A stretch of 64,000 nucleotides of DNA. It comes from Clostridia bacterium. GTDB lineage: Bacteria; Bacillota; Clostridia; Lachnospirales; Lachnospiraceae. The notes below the pieces were generated by a model. That model saw only the letters and a list, made by a program, of their open reading frames with translations, did not search any database and had not been told where the DNA came from. Positions 43,275 through 52,897 of this stretch are shown one piece after another. The stretch covers positions 1 to 64,000 of the forward strand of contig CAJTEN010000019.1 in the NCBI GenBank assembly GCA_910575245.1, read 5' to 3'. The first letter of the stretch is position 1; every line of letters starts with the position of its first letter. The position numbers and the translations under genes are program-made.

Positions 43275-43817
43275 ATGTCACGTATAGGAAGAATGCCAAT
43301 CGCGATTCCCGCAGGCGTAACTGTGGAGGTTGCAGAAAATAATAAAGTGACTGTAAAAGGTCCCAAGGGAACACTTGAGAGAGTGCTTCCGGCAGAGATG
43401 GATATTAAGGTAGAGGGCGACCAGATCGTAGTATCCAGACCTAATGACTTAAAGAAGATGAAATCTTTCCATGGACTGACCAGAACACTGATCAACAATA
43501 TGGTAGTCGGTGTTACGGCTGGTTATGAGAAAAAACTGGAAGTAAACGGTGTTGGTTACAGGGCTTCCAAGTCCGGCAAGACACTGACCCTTAACCTGGG
43601 TTATTCTCATCCGGTAGAGATGACAGATCCTGAGGGAATCGAGACTGTCATGGAAGGACAGAACGTGATCATCGTTAAAGGGATTGATAAAGAAAAAGTT
43701 GGTCAATTTGCGGCTGAGATCAGAGACAAGAGGAGACCGGAGCCTTATAAGGGTAAAGGTATTAAATATGCTGATGAGACAATTAGACGTAAAGTTGGTA
43801 AGACTGGTAAGAAATAA
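43275..43817 (+). CDS. rplF: 50S ribosomal protein L6
   Basis: A 180-residue L6 near the factor-binding site. [19 protein letters not shown] at the start and the C-terminal [28 protein letters not shown] are diagnostic. The ATG follows AAGGAGG. Confidence 0.97.
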   Translation: MSRIGRMPIAIPAGVTVEVAENNKVTVKGPKGTLERVLPAEMDIKVEGDQIVVSRPNDLKKMKSFHGLTRTLINNMVVGVTAGYEKKLEVNGVGYRASKSGKTLTLNLGYSHPVEMTDPEGIETVMEGQNVIIVKGIDKEKVGQFAAEIRDKRRPEPYKGKGIKYADETIRRKVGKTGKK

Positions 43818-43840
43818 TCGAAAGGAGCATGGGTATTAAG

Positions 43841-44209
43841 ATGGTTAGGAAAGAATCAAGACAAAAAGTTCGTGTAAAAAAACACAACAGAATACGTAAC
43901 CGTTTCAGCGGTACTGCTGAGAGACCGCGTCTTTCTGTGTTTAGAAGCAATAATCATATGTATGCTCAAATTATTGACGATACAGTTGGAAATACTTTAG
44001 TTGCAGCATCTACCCTTGAGAAGGATGTAAAGGCTGAACTTAATAAAACCAATAACGTTGAAGCAGCAGCATATTTGGGAACAGTAATCGCTAAGAGAGC
44101 AATTGAAAAAGGCATTAAGGCGGTGGTCTTTGACAGAGGCGGCTTTATATACCAGGGTAAGATTGCAGCATTAGCTGATGCGGCCAGAGAAGCTGGCTTA
44201 GAATTCTAG
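43841..44209 (+). CDS. rplR: 50S ribosomal protein L18
   Basis: A 122-residue L18 binding 5S r[24 protein letters not shown] and [28 protein letters not shown] are conserved. The ATG at 43829 is only one base from the AAAGGAG box; the in-frame ATG at 43841 gives the family length, so I prefer it. Confidence 0.93.
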   Translation: MVRKESRQKVRVKKHNRIRNRFSGTAERPRLSVFRSNNHMYAQIIDDTVGNTLVAASTLEKDVKAELNKTNNVEAAAYLGTVIAKRAIEKGIKAVVFDRGGFIYQGKIAALADAAREAGLEF

Positions 44210-44227
44210 GAAGGGAGAGGAAATCAC

Positions 44228-44737
44228 ATGAGACGTACAATCATTGATATAAGTCAGTTGGAATTGACTGAAAAAGTTGTAACAATCAAACGTGTTACAA
44301 AGGTTGTTAAAGGTGGTCGTAACATGCGTTTTACGGCATTGGTAGTAGTCGGCGACGGCAATGGCCATGTTGGTGCGGGCTTAGGCAAAGCAACCGAAAT
44401 CCCTGAAGCAATTCGTAAAGGTAAGGAAGATGCAATCAAGAATCTGGTTTCTGTTGCACTGGATGATAAGAGCAGTATCACGCACGATTTCATCGGTAAG
44501 TTCGGCTCTGCTTCTGTTCTTTTAAAGAGAGCTCCGGAAGGTACCGGTATCATTGCCGGCGGCCCTGCCCGTGTTGTATGTGAGCTTGCAGGTATCAAGA
44601 ATATCCGTACGAAATCTTTAGGTTCCAACAATAAACAGAATGTCGTACTTGCTACGATCGCAGGCTTAAGCCAGTTGAAGACTCCTGAAGAAGTAGCTAA
44701 GAACCGTGGCAAGGCTGTGGAAGAAGTCCGCGCATAA
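44228..44737 (+). CDS. rpsE: 30S ribosomal protein S5
   Basis: A 169-residue S5 contributing to decoding accuracy and helicase activity at mRNA entry. [25 protein letters not shown] and the downstream [15 protein letters not shown] are typical. The spectinomycin loop (residues around 20-30) appears unaltered. Confidence 0.97.
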   Translation: MRRTIIDISQLELTEKVVTIKRVTKVVKGGRNMRFTALVVVGDGNGHVGAGLGKATEIPEAIRKGKEDAIKNLVSVALDDKSSITHDFIGKFGSASVLLKRAPEGTGIIAGGPARVVCELAGIKNIRTKSLGSNNKQNVVLATIAGLSQLKTPEEVAKNRGKAVEEVRA

Positions 44738-44771
44738 GCTATGTTATCAGAAGATTTAGGAGGAAAAAGAG

Positions 44772-44972
44772 ATGGCAGAAAATAAAGAAACAGGTAAGAT
44801 GTTAAAGATTACTTTGATCAAATCTACCATTGGCCAGGTTCCTAAGAACAGGGCTACGGTTGCAGCTATGGGCCTTCGGAAGATCAATCAGACAGTGCAG
44901 CTGCCTGACAATGCATCGACCAGAGGGCAGATCCAGAAAGTAAGACATATGGTAAAAGTTGAAGAAGCATAG
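44772..44972 (+). CDS. rpmD: 50S ribosomal protein L30
   Basis: A 66-residue L30. [20 protein letters not shown] is the family signature, with a ten-residue N-terminal extension ([10 protein letters not shown]). GGAGG precedes the start. Confidence 0.95.
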   Translation: MAENKETGKMLKITLIKSTIGQVPKNRATVAAMGLRKINQTVQLPDNASTRGQIQKVRHMVKVEEA

Positions 44973-44989
44973 ATAAAGGAGGTGTCACA

Positions 44990-45430
44990 ATGGAATTATC
45001 AAATTTAAGGCCTGCTGCAGGGTCAGTTCACAGTGATAATTTTAGAAGAGGCCGTGGACACGGTTCAGGCAACGGCAAGACGGCTGGCAAGGGACACAAA
45101 GGCCAGAAGGCTCGTTCCGGAGCGCCCAGACCAGGTTTTGAAGGTGGTCAGATGCCATTATACAGACGTCTTCCCAAGAGAGGTTTTAAATGCAGAAACT
45201 CTAAGAAGATCGTTGCAATTGATATAAGCGTACTGGAAGTATTTGACAATGGCACAACGGTTGACGTTAATGCATTGATCGAGAAAGGGATCGTAAAGCA
45301 TCCCCGCGATGGTGTTAAGATTCTTGGAAACGGAGAACTTACCAAGAAGCTCGATGTGAAGGTAGGTGCTTTCAGCGCATCCGCTAAAGAGAAGATCGAG
45401 GCGCTTGGTGGAACGGCAGAGGTGATTTAA
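44990..45430 (+). CDS. rplO: 50S ribosomal protein L15
   Basis: A 146-residue L15. The glycine-rich N terminus [20 protein letters not shown] and the [21 protein letters not shown] segment are conserved. Its stop overlaps the secY start by one base, tying secY translation to the ribosomal genes. Confidence 0.97.
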   Translation: MELSNLRPAAGSVHSDNFRRGRGHGSGNGKTAGKGHKGQKARSGAPRPGFEGGQMPLYRRLPKRGFKCRNSKKIVAIDISVLEVFDNGTTVDVNALIEKGIVKHPRDGVKILGNGELTKKLDVKVGAFSASAKEKIEALGGTAEVI

Positions 45431-46749
45431 TGTTTAAAACCTTACAGAATGCGTTTAAAATCAAGGAAATCAGGAAGAAGCTGCTGTTCACGTTTCTGAT
45501 GCTGATTGTGATCCGTTTGGGATCACAGCTTCCGGTTCCAGGTATCAATACAACCTTTTTCGCGGACTGGTTTGAGCAGCAGACACAGACAGGCGATGCC
45601 TTCAATTTCCTGGATGCTTTTACGGGTGGATCGTTCTTGCAGATGTCCATTCTTGCATTGAATATTACACCGTATATCACATCTTCCATTATCATGCAGC
45701 TTATGACGATTGCGATTCCGAAACTGGAAGAGATGCAGCGGGACGGCGCTGACGGGAGAAAGAAGATAGCTTCTATCACAAGATATGTTACGGTGGCTCT
45801 TGCGCTGATCGAGTCGAGCGCCATGGCGATCGGCTTTGGCCGGCAGGGACTTCTGCAGACGTATAACGCGTTTAATGTGATCACGGTAATCGTTGCGATG
45901 ACAGCCGGTAGTGCTTTCCTGATGTGGATTGGTGAACAGATTACGGAGAATGGTGTGGGCAACGGAATTTCCATCGTGCTGACGATCAATATTCTGTCAC
46001 GTATTCCACAGGACATCACGCTGCTTTTCGAGAAGTTTGTTATAGGCAAGTCTATTGCAAAGGGTGCGGTTGCAGCAATTATTATCGTTGCGGTTATTCT
46101 GTTGATGGTAGTGCTTGTTATTGTCCTGAATGATGGTGTGCGCAGGATTCCTGTACAATATGCCAAGAAGGTACAGGGCAGAAAAATGGTTGGCGGACAG
46201 ACCACTAACCTTCCGCTGAAAGTGAATACGGCGGGTGTTATTCCGGTTATTTTTGCATCGTCGCTGTTGCAGCTTCCGGGTATCGTGTGCTCTTTCTTCA
46301 ATATTAACGGTACGGGTGTATGGAGTCATATATTAATGGGAATGAACTCCAATTACTGGTGTGATCCTACGCGCCCGGTTTATTCCATCGGGTTGGTTGT
46401 ATATATTGTGCTGGTGATTCTTTTCGCATATTTCTATACATCCATCACCTTCAATCCGATAGAGATTGCAGAGAATATGAAGAAGCAGGGCGGTTTTATT
46501 CCGGGAATCAGACCCGGAAAGCCCACCAGTGAATATCTTACCAGGGTGCTCAACTACATTGTCTTCATTGGTGCAGTCGGACTTACGATCGTATGTGTTG
46601 TGCCGTATTTCTTTAACGGTATTTTCGGTGCAAACGTATCATTCAGCGGAACGAGCCTGATCATTATTGTCAGCGTTGTTCTTGAGACAATCAAGCAGAT
46701 TGAATCTCAGATGCTGGTTCGTAATTATAAAGGATTTTTAAACGACTAA
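45430..46749 (+). CDS. secY: Protein translocase subunit SecY
   Basis: A 439-residue channel subunit of the Sec translocon with ten predicted helices. LGSQLPVPGI in the first helix region, the pore segment GIGISIVLTINILSRIP-like (GNGISIVLTINILSRIP) and the cytosolic loop FIPGIRPGKPTSEYL are conserved. The start overlaps rplO. adk follows after 91 bp. Confidence 0.97.
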   Translation: MFKTLQNAFKIKEIRKKLLFTFLMLIVIRLGSQLPVPGINTTFFADWFEQQTQTGDAFNFLDAFTGGSFLQMSILALNITPYITSSIIMQLMTIAIPKLEEMQRDGADGRKKIASITRYVTVALALIESSAMAIGFGRQGLLQTYNAFNVITVIVAMTAGSAFLMWIGEQITENGVGNGISIVLTINILSRIPQDITLLFEKFVIGKSIAKGAVAAIIIVAVILLMVVLVIVLNDGVRRIPVQYAKKVQGRKMVGGQTTNLPLKVNTAGVIPVIFASSLLQLPGIVCSFFNINGTGVWSHILMGMNSNYWCDPTRPVYSIGLVVYIVLVILFAYFYTSITFNPIEIAENMKKQGGFIPGIRPGKPTSEYLTRVLNYIVFIGAVGLTIVCVVPYFFNGIFGANVSFSGTSLIIIVSVVLETIKQIESQMLVRNYKGFLND

Positions 46750-46840
46750 TGAATATGTAAATGGAAGGGACGGGCAGGGAGACTGAGACGTCCCTTCTTT
46801 GGTGTTTTGCCTATGATTTTCAAAGTGGAGGATAACAAAT

Positions 46841-47482
46841 ATGAAAATAATCATGTTAGGGGCGCCCGGCGCCGGCAAGGGGACACAGGCTAAGATGATT
46901 GCAGAGAAGTACAGTATTCCGCATATTTCCACCGGGGATATATTCAGAGCTAATATTAAGAACGGAACACCGCTTGGAATGGAAGCCAAAGGTTATATGG
47001 ACCAGGGCCTGCTTGTTCCGGACGAACTGACTGTAAAGATACTTCTGGACAGAGTATCCCAGGATGACTGTAAGAACGGATATGTTCTGGACGGATTTCC
47101 GAGGACCATTCCTCAGGCGCAGGTTTTGGATCAGGCGCTTGCCGGGTTGAATGACCAGATCGATCATGCGATCGATGTGGATGTGCCGGATGAGAACATC
47201 ATCAGAAGGATGAGCGGAAGAAGGGCATGTATTTCCTGTGGGGCAACCTATCATATCGAATATATCAGGCCCGCGAAAGAGGGAATCTGTGATGAATGCG
47301 GGAAGGAACTGGTGCTCAGGGAGGATGACAGGCCGGAGACGGTGGGCAAACGTCTGGATGTCTATCATGAGCAGACACAGCCCCTGATCGATTTCTATGG
47401 AAAGAAAGGTATACTGAAGACTGTGGACGGCACCAGGGAAATGCACGAGGTGTTCGGCGCTATCGTGGAAATACTTGGCTGA
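46841..47482 (+). CDS. adk: Adenylate kinase
   Basis: A 213-residue kinase interconverting ATP, ADP and AMP. The P-loop GAPGAGKGTQ is at residues 7-16. DGFPRTIPQAQ is the AMP/LID motif. The LID carries four cysteines (CISCG and CDECG), the zinc-binding Gram-positive form. It is at the standard place behind secY. Confidence 0.97.
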   Translation: MKIIMLGAPGAGKGTQAKMIAEKYSIPHISTGDIFRANIKNGTPLGMEAKGYMDQGLLVPDELTVKILLDRVSQDDCKNGYVLDGFPRTIPQAQVLDQALAGLNDQIDHAIDVDVPDENIIRRMSGRRACISCGATYHIEYIRPAKEGICDECGKELVLREDDRPETVGKRLDVYHEQTQPLIDFYGKKGILKTVDGTREMHEVFGAIVEILG

Positions 47483-47539
47483 GCATGATCCGGAGCTGTT
47501 TAATAATGCAGAGTATGGATATGACATGGAGTGAGGAAA

Positions 47540-48295
47540 ATGGCAGTAACAATTAAATCCCCCAGGGAAATAGCATGTATGCGGGAGGCCGGCCGGCTGC
47601 TGGCGGAGGTGCATGAGGAGCTTGGCGCTATGATCAGGCCGGGGATTTCAACGAAAGATATTGACAGGGCATGTGAGAGGCTGATCAGAGAGAGAGGATG
47701 TACACCAAACTTCCTTCACTATCAGGGATATCCGGCTTCCGTGTGCGTCTCTGTAAACGAAGAGGTGGTACATGGGATTCCCAGGGATTCCCATATCATA
47801 CAGGAAGGTGATATTGTCAGTCTGGATACCGGCCTGATCTACAAAGGCTATCATTCCGACGCAGCAAGAACGCATGCGGTAGGCACTGTAAGCGCAGGAG
47901 CACAGAAGCTGATGGACGTGACGAAACAGAGCTTCTTTGAGGGAATCAGGATGGCCAGAGCCGGGAACCGCCTGTTCGATATATCCAATGCGATTGATGC
48001 CTATGTTACGCCTTTCGGATATGGAATTGTGAGGGCGCTTGTGGGACACGGCATAGGAACCAGACTGCATGAGGATCCGCAGATACCGAATTTTGCGCAG
48101 AGAAGAAGAGGCATGAAGCTGCGTCCGGGTATGACGCTGGCGGTTGAACCGATGATCAATATGGGGACGGCAGAGGTGGAATGGCTGGAAGATCAGTGGA
48201 CGGTGATATCCCGGGACCATTCGCTGTCGGCACATTATGAGAATACGATATTGATCACGGAGGGAGAGCCGGAGATCTTAACGCTTGTTTCATGA
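47540..48295 (+). CDS. map: Methionine aminopeptidase, type I
   Basis: A 251-residue enzyme removing N-terminal methionine. Metal ligands lie in SLDTGLIYKGYHSDAARTHAV (two Asp), GHGIGTRLHEDP (His), AVEPMINMG (Glu) and the final Glu of ILITEGEPEIL. I use the ATG rather than the GTG nine bases upstream; both are in frame. Confidence 0.96.
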   Translation: MAVTIKSPREIACMREAGRLLAEVHEELGAMIRPGISTKDIDRACERLIRERGCTPNFLHYQGYPASVCVSVNEEVVHGIPRDSHIIQEGDIVSLDTGLIYKGYHSDAARTHAVGTVSAGAQKLMDVTKQSFFEGIRMARAGNRLFDISNAIDAYVTPFGYGIVRALVGHGIGTRLHEDPQIPNFAQRRRGMKLRPGMTLAVEPMINMGTAEVEWLEDQWTVISRDHSLSAHYENTILITEGEPEILTLVS

Positions 48296-48351
48296 AACCG
48301 CATGTGCCTGTGCGGTGAAACAGCGTGCCGACTTGATATGGAGGATGGAAA

Positions 48352-48606
48352 ATGACGGGAATGCTTGCCGCATCAAAAGCAGGGCACGACAGAGATAAGG
48401 TATATGTCATAATTGAAGAAGATGATGAATATGTATATTTAGCTGATGGCCGGGGCAGAACGGCAGACAGGCCGAAGAAGAAAAATAAAAGGCATATTCA
48501 GATCATTAAAAAGATACAGATGGAAAAGCCGCAGGGCGGTTACCGTGATCTTGAGATTAAGAGAACAATTAAAACGTATCAGGAGGAAGCATATGTCAAA
48601 AGCTGA
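48352..48606 (+). CDS. KOW-domain RNA-binding protein (L14e-like)
   Basis: An 84-residue protein conserved between map and infA in Clostridia. The N-terminal SH3-like KOW fold ([30 protein letters not shown]) is followed by a basic tail. It resembles archaeal/eukaryotic L14e and probably binds rRNA or mRNA, but its role is not defined. Its end overlaps infA by fourteen bases. Confidence 0.88.
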   Translation: MTGMLAASKAGHDRDKVYVIIEEDDEYVYLADGRGRTADRPKKKNKRHIQIIKKIQMEKPQGGYRDLEIKRTIKTYQEEAYVKS

Positions 48607-48811
48607 TGTAATTGAAATCGAAGGAACAGTAATTGAAAAGTTACCCAATACCATGTTTCAGGTTGAATTGGAGAATGGGCATGTGGTATTGGCGCATATA
48701 AGCGGTAAGCTGCGTCAGAATTTTATCCGTATTCTGCCGGGCGACCGTGTGACTTTGGAACTATCACCATACGACCTTTCCAAGGGAAGAATTATATGGA
48801 GGGATAAATAA
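48593..48811 (+). CDS. infA: Translation initiation factor IF-1
   Basis: A 72-residue OB-fold protein, [19 protein letters not shown] followed by [20 protein letters not shown] and [19 protein letters not shown], complete and of normal length. The ATG at 48593 follows AGGAGGAAGC inside the preceding gene. Confidence 0.97.
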   Translation: MSKADVIEIEGTVIEKLPNTMFQVELENGHVVLAHISGKLRQNFIRILPGDRVTLELSPYDLSKGRIIWRDK

Positions 48812-48827
48812 ATCTTTATAAATAGCC

Positions 48828-48856
48828 TTGCTAAATATAAAGTTTGGTGGTATAAT
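48828..48856 (+). promoter_or_regulatory. Internal promoter ahead of rpmJ
   Basis: TTGCTA (48828-48833), 17 bp, perfect TATAAT (48851-48856). It can drive rpmJ-rpsM-rpsK-rpsD-rpoA-rplQ independently of the S10 promoter. Confidence 0.75.
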
Positions 48857-48889
48857 GTAAAACGGTCTTTTTTGAAAGGAGGGTTTGAG

Positions 48890-49003
48890 ATGAAGGTCAG
48901 ATCATCAGTAAAACCGATTTGCGAAAAATGCAAGATCATTAAAAGAAAAGGAAAGATCAGAGTAATCTGTGAGAATCCGAAACACAAACAGGTACAAGGT
49001 TAA
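48890..49003 (+). CDS. rpmJ: 50S ribosomal protein L36
   Basis: A 37-residue protein, [20 protein letters not shown] then a zinc-ligand [10 protein letters not shown] and VQG at the end. The CxxC...C...H site marks the zinc form. AAAGGAGGG precedes the ATG. It is followed by a 480-bp untranslated spacer. Confidence 0.95.
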   Translation: MKVRSSVKPICEKCKIIKRKGKIRVICENPKHKQVQG

Positions 49004-49036
49004 TCCCGAATAATCAAAGTCTTAGACGGGGTTCTT

Positions 49037-49108
49037 AAGGATAATTTCGGAGAAATTTTCAAAGATAATTTCGGAGAAATTTTCAAAGATAATTTCGGAG
49101 AAATTTTC
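49037..49108 (+). repeat. Three tandem 24-bp hairpin repeats
   Basis: Three units starting at 49037, 49061 and 49085, differing at one base. Each contains the dyad AATTTC-GGA-GAAATT, so the array can form three small hairpins, each with GGA in the loop. It lies in the rpmJ-rpsM spacer. Confidence 0.85.
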
Positions 49109-49482
49109 TTTTATGTATTATGAGCGGCTGCAGTCCCTGTTTCCACAAGGAGCGGGAACTGATTATAATATAGATGGAAGAGCCTATCGGAGATTACTTT
49201 TTGATACCAACAATCGTGTTTGGATAGATCGGAGCGCCTGATCCGGTTGGGTAGAATCTACCCCAATCAATTAGTATCATGTATGCGGTAATGCATGCAT
49301 AGAACGAGTAACTCGTTCGCGGATCATTCGTCTGTGAAAGCTTGCACGGCAGGTATTGCCTGCAGGCAGTTTTGTGCGGAGAAGGTTTATGGAACGGCCG
49401 CCGGCGAATCGATTCGGTCGTAAGATTATGAGTGTGCTGCGGGAAGCCGCAGGCAGGCTCGGAGAAAATGGAGGAAACGTAA
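49109..49482 (+). promoter_or_regulatory. Long untranslated leader ahead of rpsM
   Basis: No gene is visible. Several inverted repeats suggest a structured leader: TTGGGTAGA-ATC-TACCCCAA (about 49249), ACGAGTAACTCGT (49303) and CTGCGGGAAGCCGCAG (49437). The leader ends at AATGGAGGAAACGTAA. It may be a site for feedback control by a ribosomal protein such as S4, which cannot be shown here. Confidence 0.4.
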
Positions 49483-49851
49483 ATGGCTCGTATTGCAGGT
49501 GTTGACTTACCTAGAGAGAAACGTGTGGAAATTGGATTGACTTACATCTACGGTATTGGCAGAGTAAGCGCCAACAAGATTCTGAAGGCAGCTAATGTGA
49601 ATCCGGACACCCGTGTCAGAGAGTTGACTGATGACGAGGTGAAGAGACTTGCAGAAGTGATTGACAAAGATTACATGGTAGAAGGTGATTTGAGAAGAGA
49701 AATCGCCCTTAATATCAAACGTCTTCAGGAAATCGGATGCTACAGAGGGATCCGTCACAGAAAAGGACTTCCGGTTCGCGGACAGAAGACTAAGACAAAT
49801 GCGAGAACAAGAAAAGGCCCGAAGAGAACAGTGGCGAATAAGAAGAAATAA
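49483..49851 (+). CDS. rpsM: 30S ribosomal protein S13
   Basis: A 122-residue S13. [21 protein letters not shown] at the start and [28 protein letters not shown] near the end are conserved. It bridges the 30S head to 50S L5. Confidence 0.97.
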   Translation: MARIAGVDLPREKRVEIGLTYIYGIGRVSANKILKAANVNPDTRVRELTDDEVKRLAEVIDKDYMVEGDLRREIALNIKRLQEIGCYRGIRHRKGLPVRGQKTKTNARTRKGPKRTVANKKK

Positions 49852-49897
49852 CAGAAGGCTTCAGTTTGTAGAATATGAGAAAGTAGGTTAGTTTATT

Positions 49898-50293
49898 ATG
49901 GCTAAAAAAGTTACCAAAAAAGTGACAAAAAAGCGTGTAAAGAAAAACGTTGAACGTGGACAGGCACATATCCAGTCTTCTTTTAACAATACGATCGTTA
50001 CTCTGACAGACAGTGAAGGTAACGCATTGAGCTGGGCAAGTGCCGGTGGTCTTGGATTTAGAGGTTCAAGGAAATCTACTCCGTATGCAGCACAGATGGC
50101 TGCAGAGACAGCAGCAAAAGCTGCATTGATTCATGGTTTAAAGACAGTAGACGTTATGGTGAAAGGTCCCGGTTCAGGCCGTGAGGCTGCAATCCGTGCG
50201 CTGCAGGCATGTGGCCTGGAAGTAACAAGCATCCGTGACGTAACCCCTGTACCGCATAATGGATGCCGTCCGCCTAAGCGTCGCCGTGTCTAG
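49898..50293 (+). CDS. rpsK: 30S ribosomal protein S11
   Basis: A 131-residue S11 in the platform near the E site. [23 protein letters not shown] and the C-terminal [13 protein letters not shown] are the family marks. It has a lysine-rich N-terminal tail. The ribosome binding site is weak (AAGTAGG). Confidence 0.97.
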   Translation: MAKKVTKKVTKKRVKKNVERGQAHIQSSFNNTIVTLTDSEGNALSWASAGGLGFRGSRKSTPYAAQMAAETAAKAALIHGLKTVDVMVKGPGSGREAAIRALQACGLEVTSIRDVTPVPHNGCRPPKRRRV

Positions 50294-50394
50294 AACAAAG
50301 AGAAATTGTTTATAAAAAGATTTGGATGAAGGTGTCATTTTCCTTAAACAAAAATAGACACTGTAAACAAAATTATATGAGAGGAGCCGGAAAA

Positions 50395-50988
50395 ATGGCA
50401 GTAAACAGAGTCCCTGTATTAAAGAGATGCAGATCCCTTGATTTGGATCCTACCTATTTAGGATATGATAAGAAATCCAACAGAACATCGGCAAGAGCCG
50501 GTAAGAAGATCAGCGAGTATGGTCTGCAGCTTCGTGAGAAACAGAAAGCAAAATTTATCTATGGTGTACTTGAGAAACCGTTCAGAAACTATTACAAGAA
50601 AGCCGAAAGAATGAAAGGAATGACCGGTGAGAACCTTATGGTCATGCTTGAGAGCAGACTGGACAGTGTAGTATTCAGGATGGGCTTTGCAAGAACGAGA
50701 AGAGAGGCAAGACAGGTCGTAGGACATAAGCATTTCCTGGTAAACGGCAAGCCGGTTCAGATTCCTTCCTATCTGATCAAAGCAGGTGATGTGATCGAGG
50801 TGAGAGAGAATGCCAGATCTTTACAGAGATATAAGGATATCCTTGAAGTAACAGGCGGAAGACTTGTTCCTGAGTGGATCGAAGTAGATCAGGAAGCATT
50901 GAAGGGAACGGTGAAATACCTTCCTACAAGAGAGATGATTGACGTTCCGGTTAATGAGATGCTTATTGTCGAGTTGTACTCTAAATAA
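50395..50988 (+). CDS. rpsD: 30S ribosomal protein S4
   Basis: A 197-residue S4 with the S4 RNA-binding domain ([41 protein letters not shown]). It begins 16S assembly and in Firmicutes represses its own synthesis through a leader. The ATG at 50395 follows GAGGAG; the open frame extends 69 bases further up without homology. Confidence 0.96.
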   Translation: MAVNRVPVLKRCRSLDLDPTYLGYDKKSNRTSARAGKKISEYGLQLREKQKAKFIYGVLEKPFRNYYKKAERMKGMTGENLMVMLESRLDSVVFRMGFARTRREARQVVGHKHFLVNGKPVQIPSYLIKAGDVIEVRENARSLQRYKDILEVTGGRLVPEWIEVDQEALKGTVKYLPTREMIDVPVNEMLIVELYSK

Positions 50989-51067
50989 TAGGACGGATTT
51001 TATGATTCTTGCCGCGTAATTTCATATGGTGCAATTCAGCAACATGTTCGCAAAGGAGGGTATTTGC

Positions 51068-52027
51068 GTGTTTGATTTTGAGAGACCGAACATTGAGGTT
51101 GCAGAAATCTCAGAAGATAAAAAGTATGGTAAGTTCGTAGTTGAGCCCTTGGAAAGAGGTTACGGAATTACTCTGGGGAATTCTCTTAGAAGGATTATGC
51201 TTTCTTCTCTGCCGGGTGCTGCAGTCAGCCAGGTTAAAATCGAAGGTGTTTTACATGAATTTAGTTCTATTCCCGGCGTGAAGGAAGATGTTACTGAGAT
51301 AATCATGAACATCAAAAGCCTTGCGATAAAGAATAGCAGCGATACCAATGAGCCCAAAACAGCGTACATTGAGTATGAAGGAGAGGGCATTGTCAGAGCA
51401 TCAGATATTCAGGTTGATCAGGACGTTGAGATATTGAACCCTGATTTAGTGATCGCGACACTGAGCGGTAAGGATACCAAGCTGTACATGGAGCTGACGA
51501 TCACTAAGGGCAGAGGATATGTAAGTTCTGACCGGAACAAAACAGAAGACTTGCCGATTGGTGTGATTGCCGTTGACTCAATCTTTACACCTGTTGAGAG
51601 AGTCAATGTGACCGTGGAAAATACGCGTGTCGGCCAGATTACAGACTATGATAAGCTGACACTGGATGTCTATACCAACGGAACGTTAGAGCCTGATGAG
51701 GCGGTCAGTCTTGCCGCTAAGGTACTGAGCGAGCATCTGAGTCTTTTTATCGATTTATCTGAAAATGCCAAGACCGCAGAGGTCATGATCGAGAAAGAAG
51801 ACGATGAGAAAGAAAAAGTTTTGGAAATGAGTATTGACGAATTAGAGTTGTCAGTCCGTTCCTATAACTGTTTAAAGAGAGCCGGAATCAATACGGTGGA
51901 GGAATTAACCAATAAAACCTCTGAGGATATGATGAAGGTCCGTAATCTGGGACGGAAGTCCTTAGAAGAAGTTTTGGCTAAATTGAAGGAATTAGGCCTG
52001 CAGCTGAACCCAAGTGATGAGGTTTAG
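51068..52027 (+). CDS. rpoA: RNA polymerase alpha subunit
   Basis: A 319-residue alpha subunit. The N-terminal dimerisation domain holds [18 protein letters not shown], and the C-terminal DNA/activator-binding domain (about 250-319) contains [22 protein letters not shown] and [12 protein letters not shown]. The start is a GTG behind AAAGGAGGG; an upstream ATG at 51026 would add fourteen residues with no homology. Confidence 0.97.
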   Translation: MFDFERPNIEVAEISEDKKYGKFVVEPLERGYGITLGNSLRRIMLSSLPGAAVSQVKIEGVLHEFSSIPGVKEDVTEIIMNIKSLAIKNSSDTNEPKTAYIEYEGEGIVRASDIQVDQDVEILNPDLVIATLSGKDTKLYMELTITKGRGYVSSDRNKTEDLPIGVIAVDSIFTPVERVNVTVENTRVGQITDYDKLTLDVYTNGTLEPDEAVSLAAKVLSEHLSLFIDLSENAKTAEVMIEKEDDEKEKVLEMSIDELELSVRSYNCLKRAGINTVEELTNKTSEDMMKVRNLGRKSLEEVLAKLKELGLQLNPSDEV

Positions 52028-52196
52028 ACAGCGTGCCGGATTCACATAGGATGGCATAGAGGGTAAGTCCGAAGAGCGCCGATTTGCCGACTCATGAATG
52101 GAATTAATCAATGCATTCGGTAAGTAAGCCCAAAGTGCGTGGCCGGATGTACACCATGGTGCGGGAGAGAACTCCCCAGTGAGAAAGGAGCCTGTT

Positions 52197-52733
52197 ATGG
52201 CAAAATACAGAAAACTCGGCAGAACATCTGACCAGAGAAAGGCATTACTTAGAAGTCAGGTAACAGCGCTTCTGTATAACGGAAAGATCGTTACGACAGA
52301 GGCAAGGGCAAAAGAGGTGCGCAAGATTGCGGAAGGCCTTATTGCGTTGGCTGTGAAAGAGAAGGATAACTATGAGACCGTTAAGGTTACCGCTAAAGTA
52401 CCTCGTAAGGATAAAGACGGCAAGAGAGTGAAAGAAGTGGCAGATGGCAAGAAGGTCACTGTATATGATACGGTAGAGAAAGAGATCAGGAAGGATCTTC
52501 CTTCCAGGCTGCATGCCAGAAGACAGATGCTGAAGGTATTATATCCGGTGAAGGAAGTACCGCAGGCATCTGCAGGAAAAAAGAAGAATACCAAGGAAGT
52601 GGACCTTGCTGCCAAGCTTTTCGATGAGTATGGCGCTAAGTACGCAAGCCGCAACGGCGGTTATACAAGAATTATTAAGATTGGTCCCCGTAAGGGCGAT
52701 GCAGCTATGGAAGTAGTTCTTGAGCTGGTATAA
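52197..52733 (+). CDS. rplQ: 50S ribosomal protein L17, with internal insertion
   Basis: A 178-residue L17; the family usually has 113-130. The conserved core YRKLGRTSDQRKALLRSQVTALL and the C-terminal GGYTRIIKIGPRKGDAAMEVVLEL are intact. An extra charged stretch of about 50 residues (KVPRKDKDGKRVKEVADGKK onward) lies in the middle. A longer L17 of this kind is known to me from Lachnospiraceae. It ends the ribosomal block. Confidence 0.95.
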   Translation: MAKYRKLGRTSDQRKALLRSQVTALLYNGKIVTTEARAKEVRKIAEGLIALAVKEKDNYETVKVTAKVPRKDKDGKRVKEVADGKKVTVYDTVEKEIRKDLPSRLHARRQMLKVLYPVKEVPQASAGKKKNTKEVDLAAKLFDEYGAKYASRNGGYTRIIKIGPRKGDAAMEVVLELV

Positions 52734-52755
52734 TTACAGAGAAGATTTCGGCATG

Positions 52756-52791
52756 CCCCTGCACATAGAATGTGCAGGGGGTTGCTGTTTT
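52756..52791 (+). terminator. Terminator of the ribosomal block
   Basis: CCCCTGCACA (52756-52765) and TGTGCAGGGG (52771-52780) form a perfect 10-bp stem; a T-rich GTTGCTGTTTT follows. Confidence 0.85.
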
Positions 52792-52897
52792 GACTAAGAA
52801 ATTAAAATTTCTATTTTAGGGATGGATTTTATCTGTAAATATGCTACAATAAGTATGGTATGGTGACTAAAATAATAGGCATTGGAGGAACGAAAAG

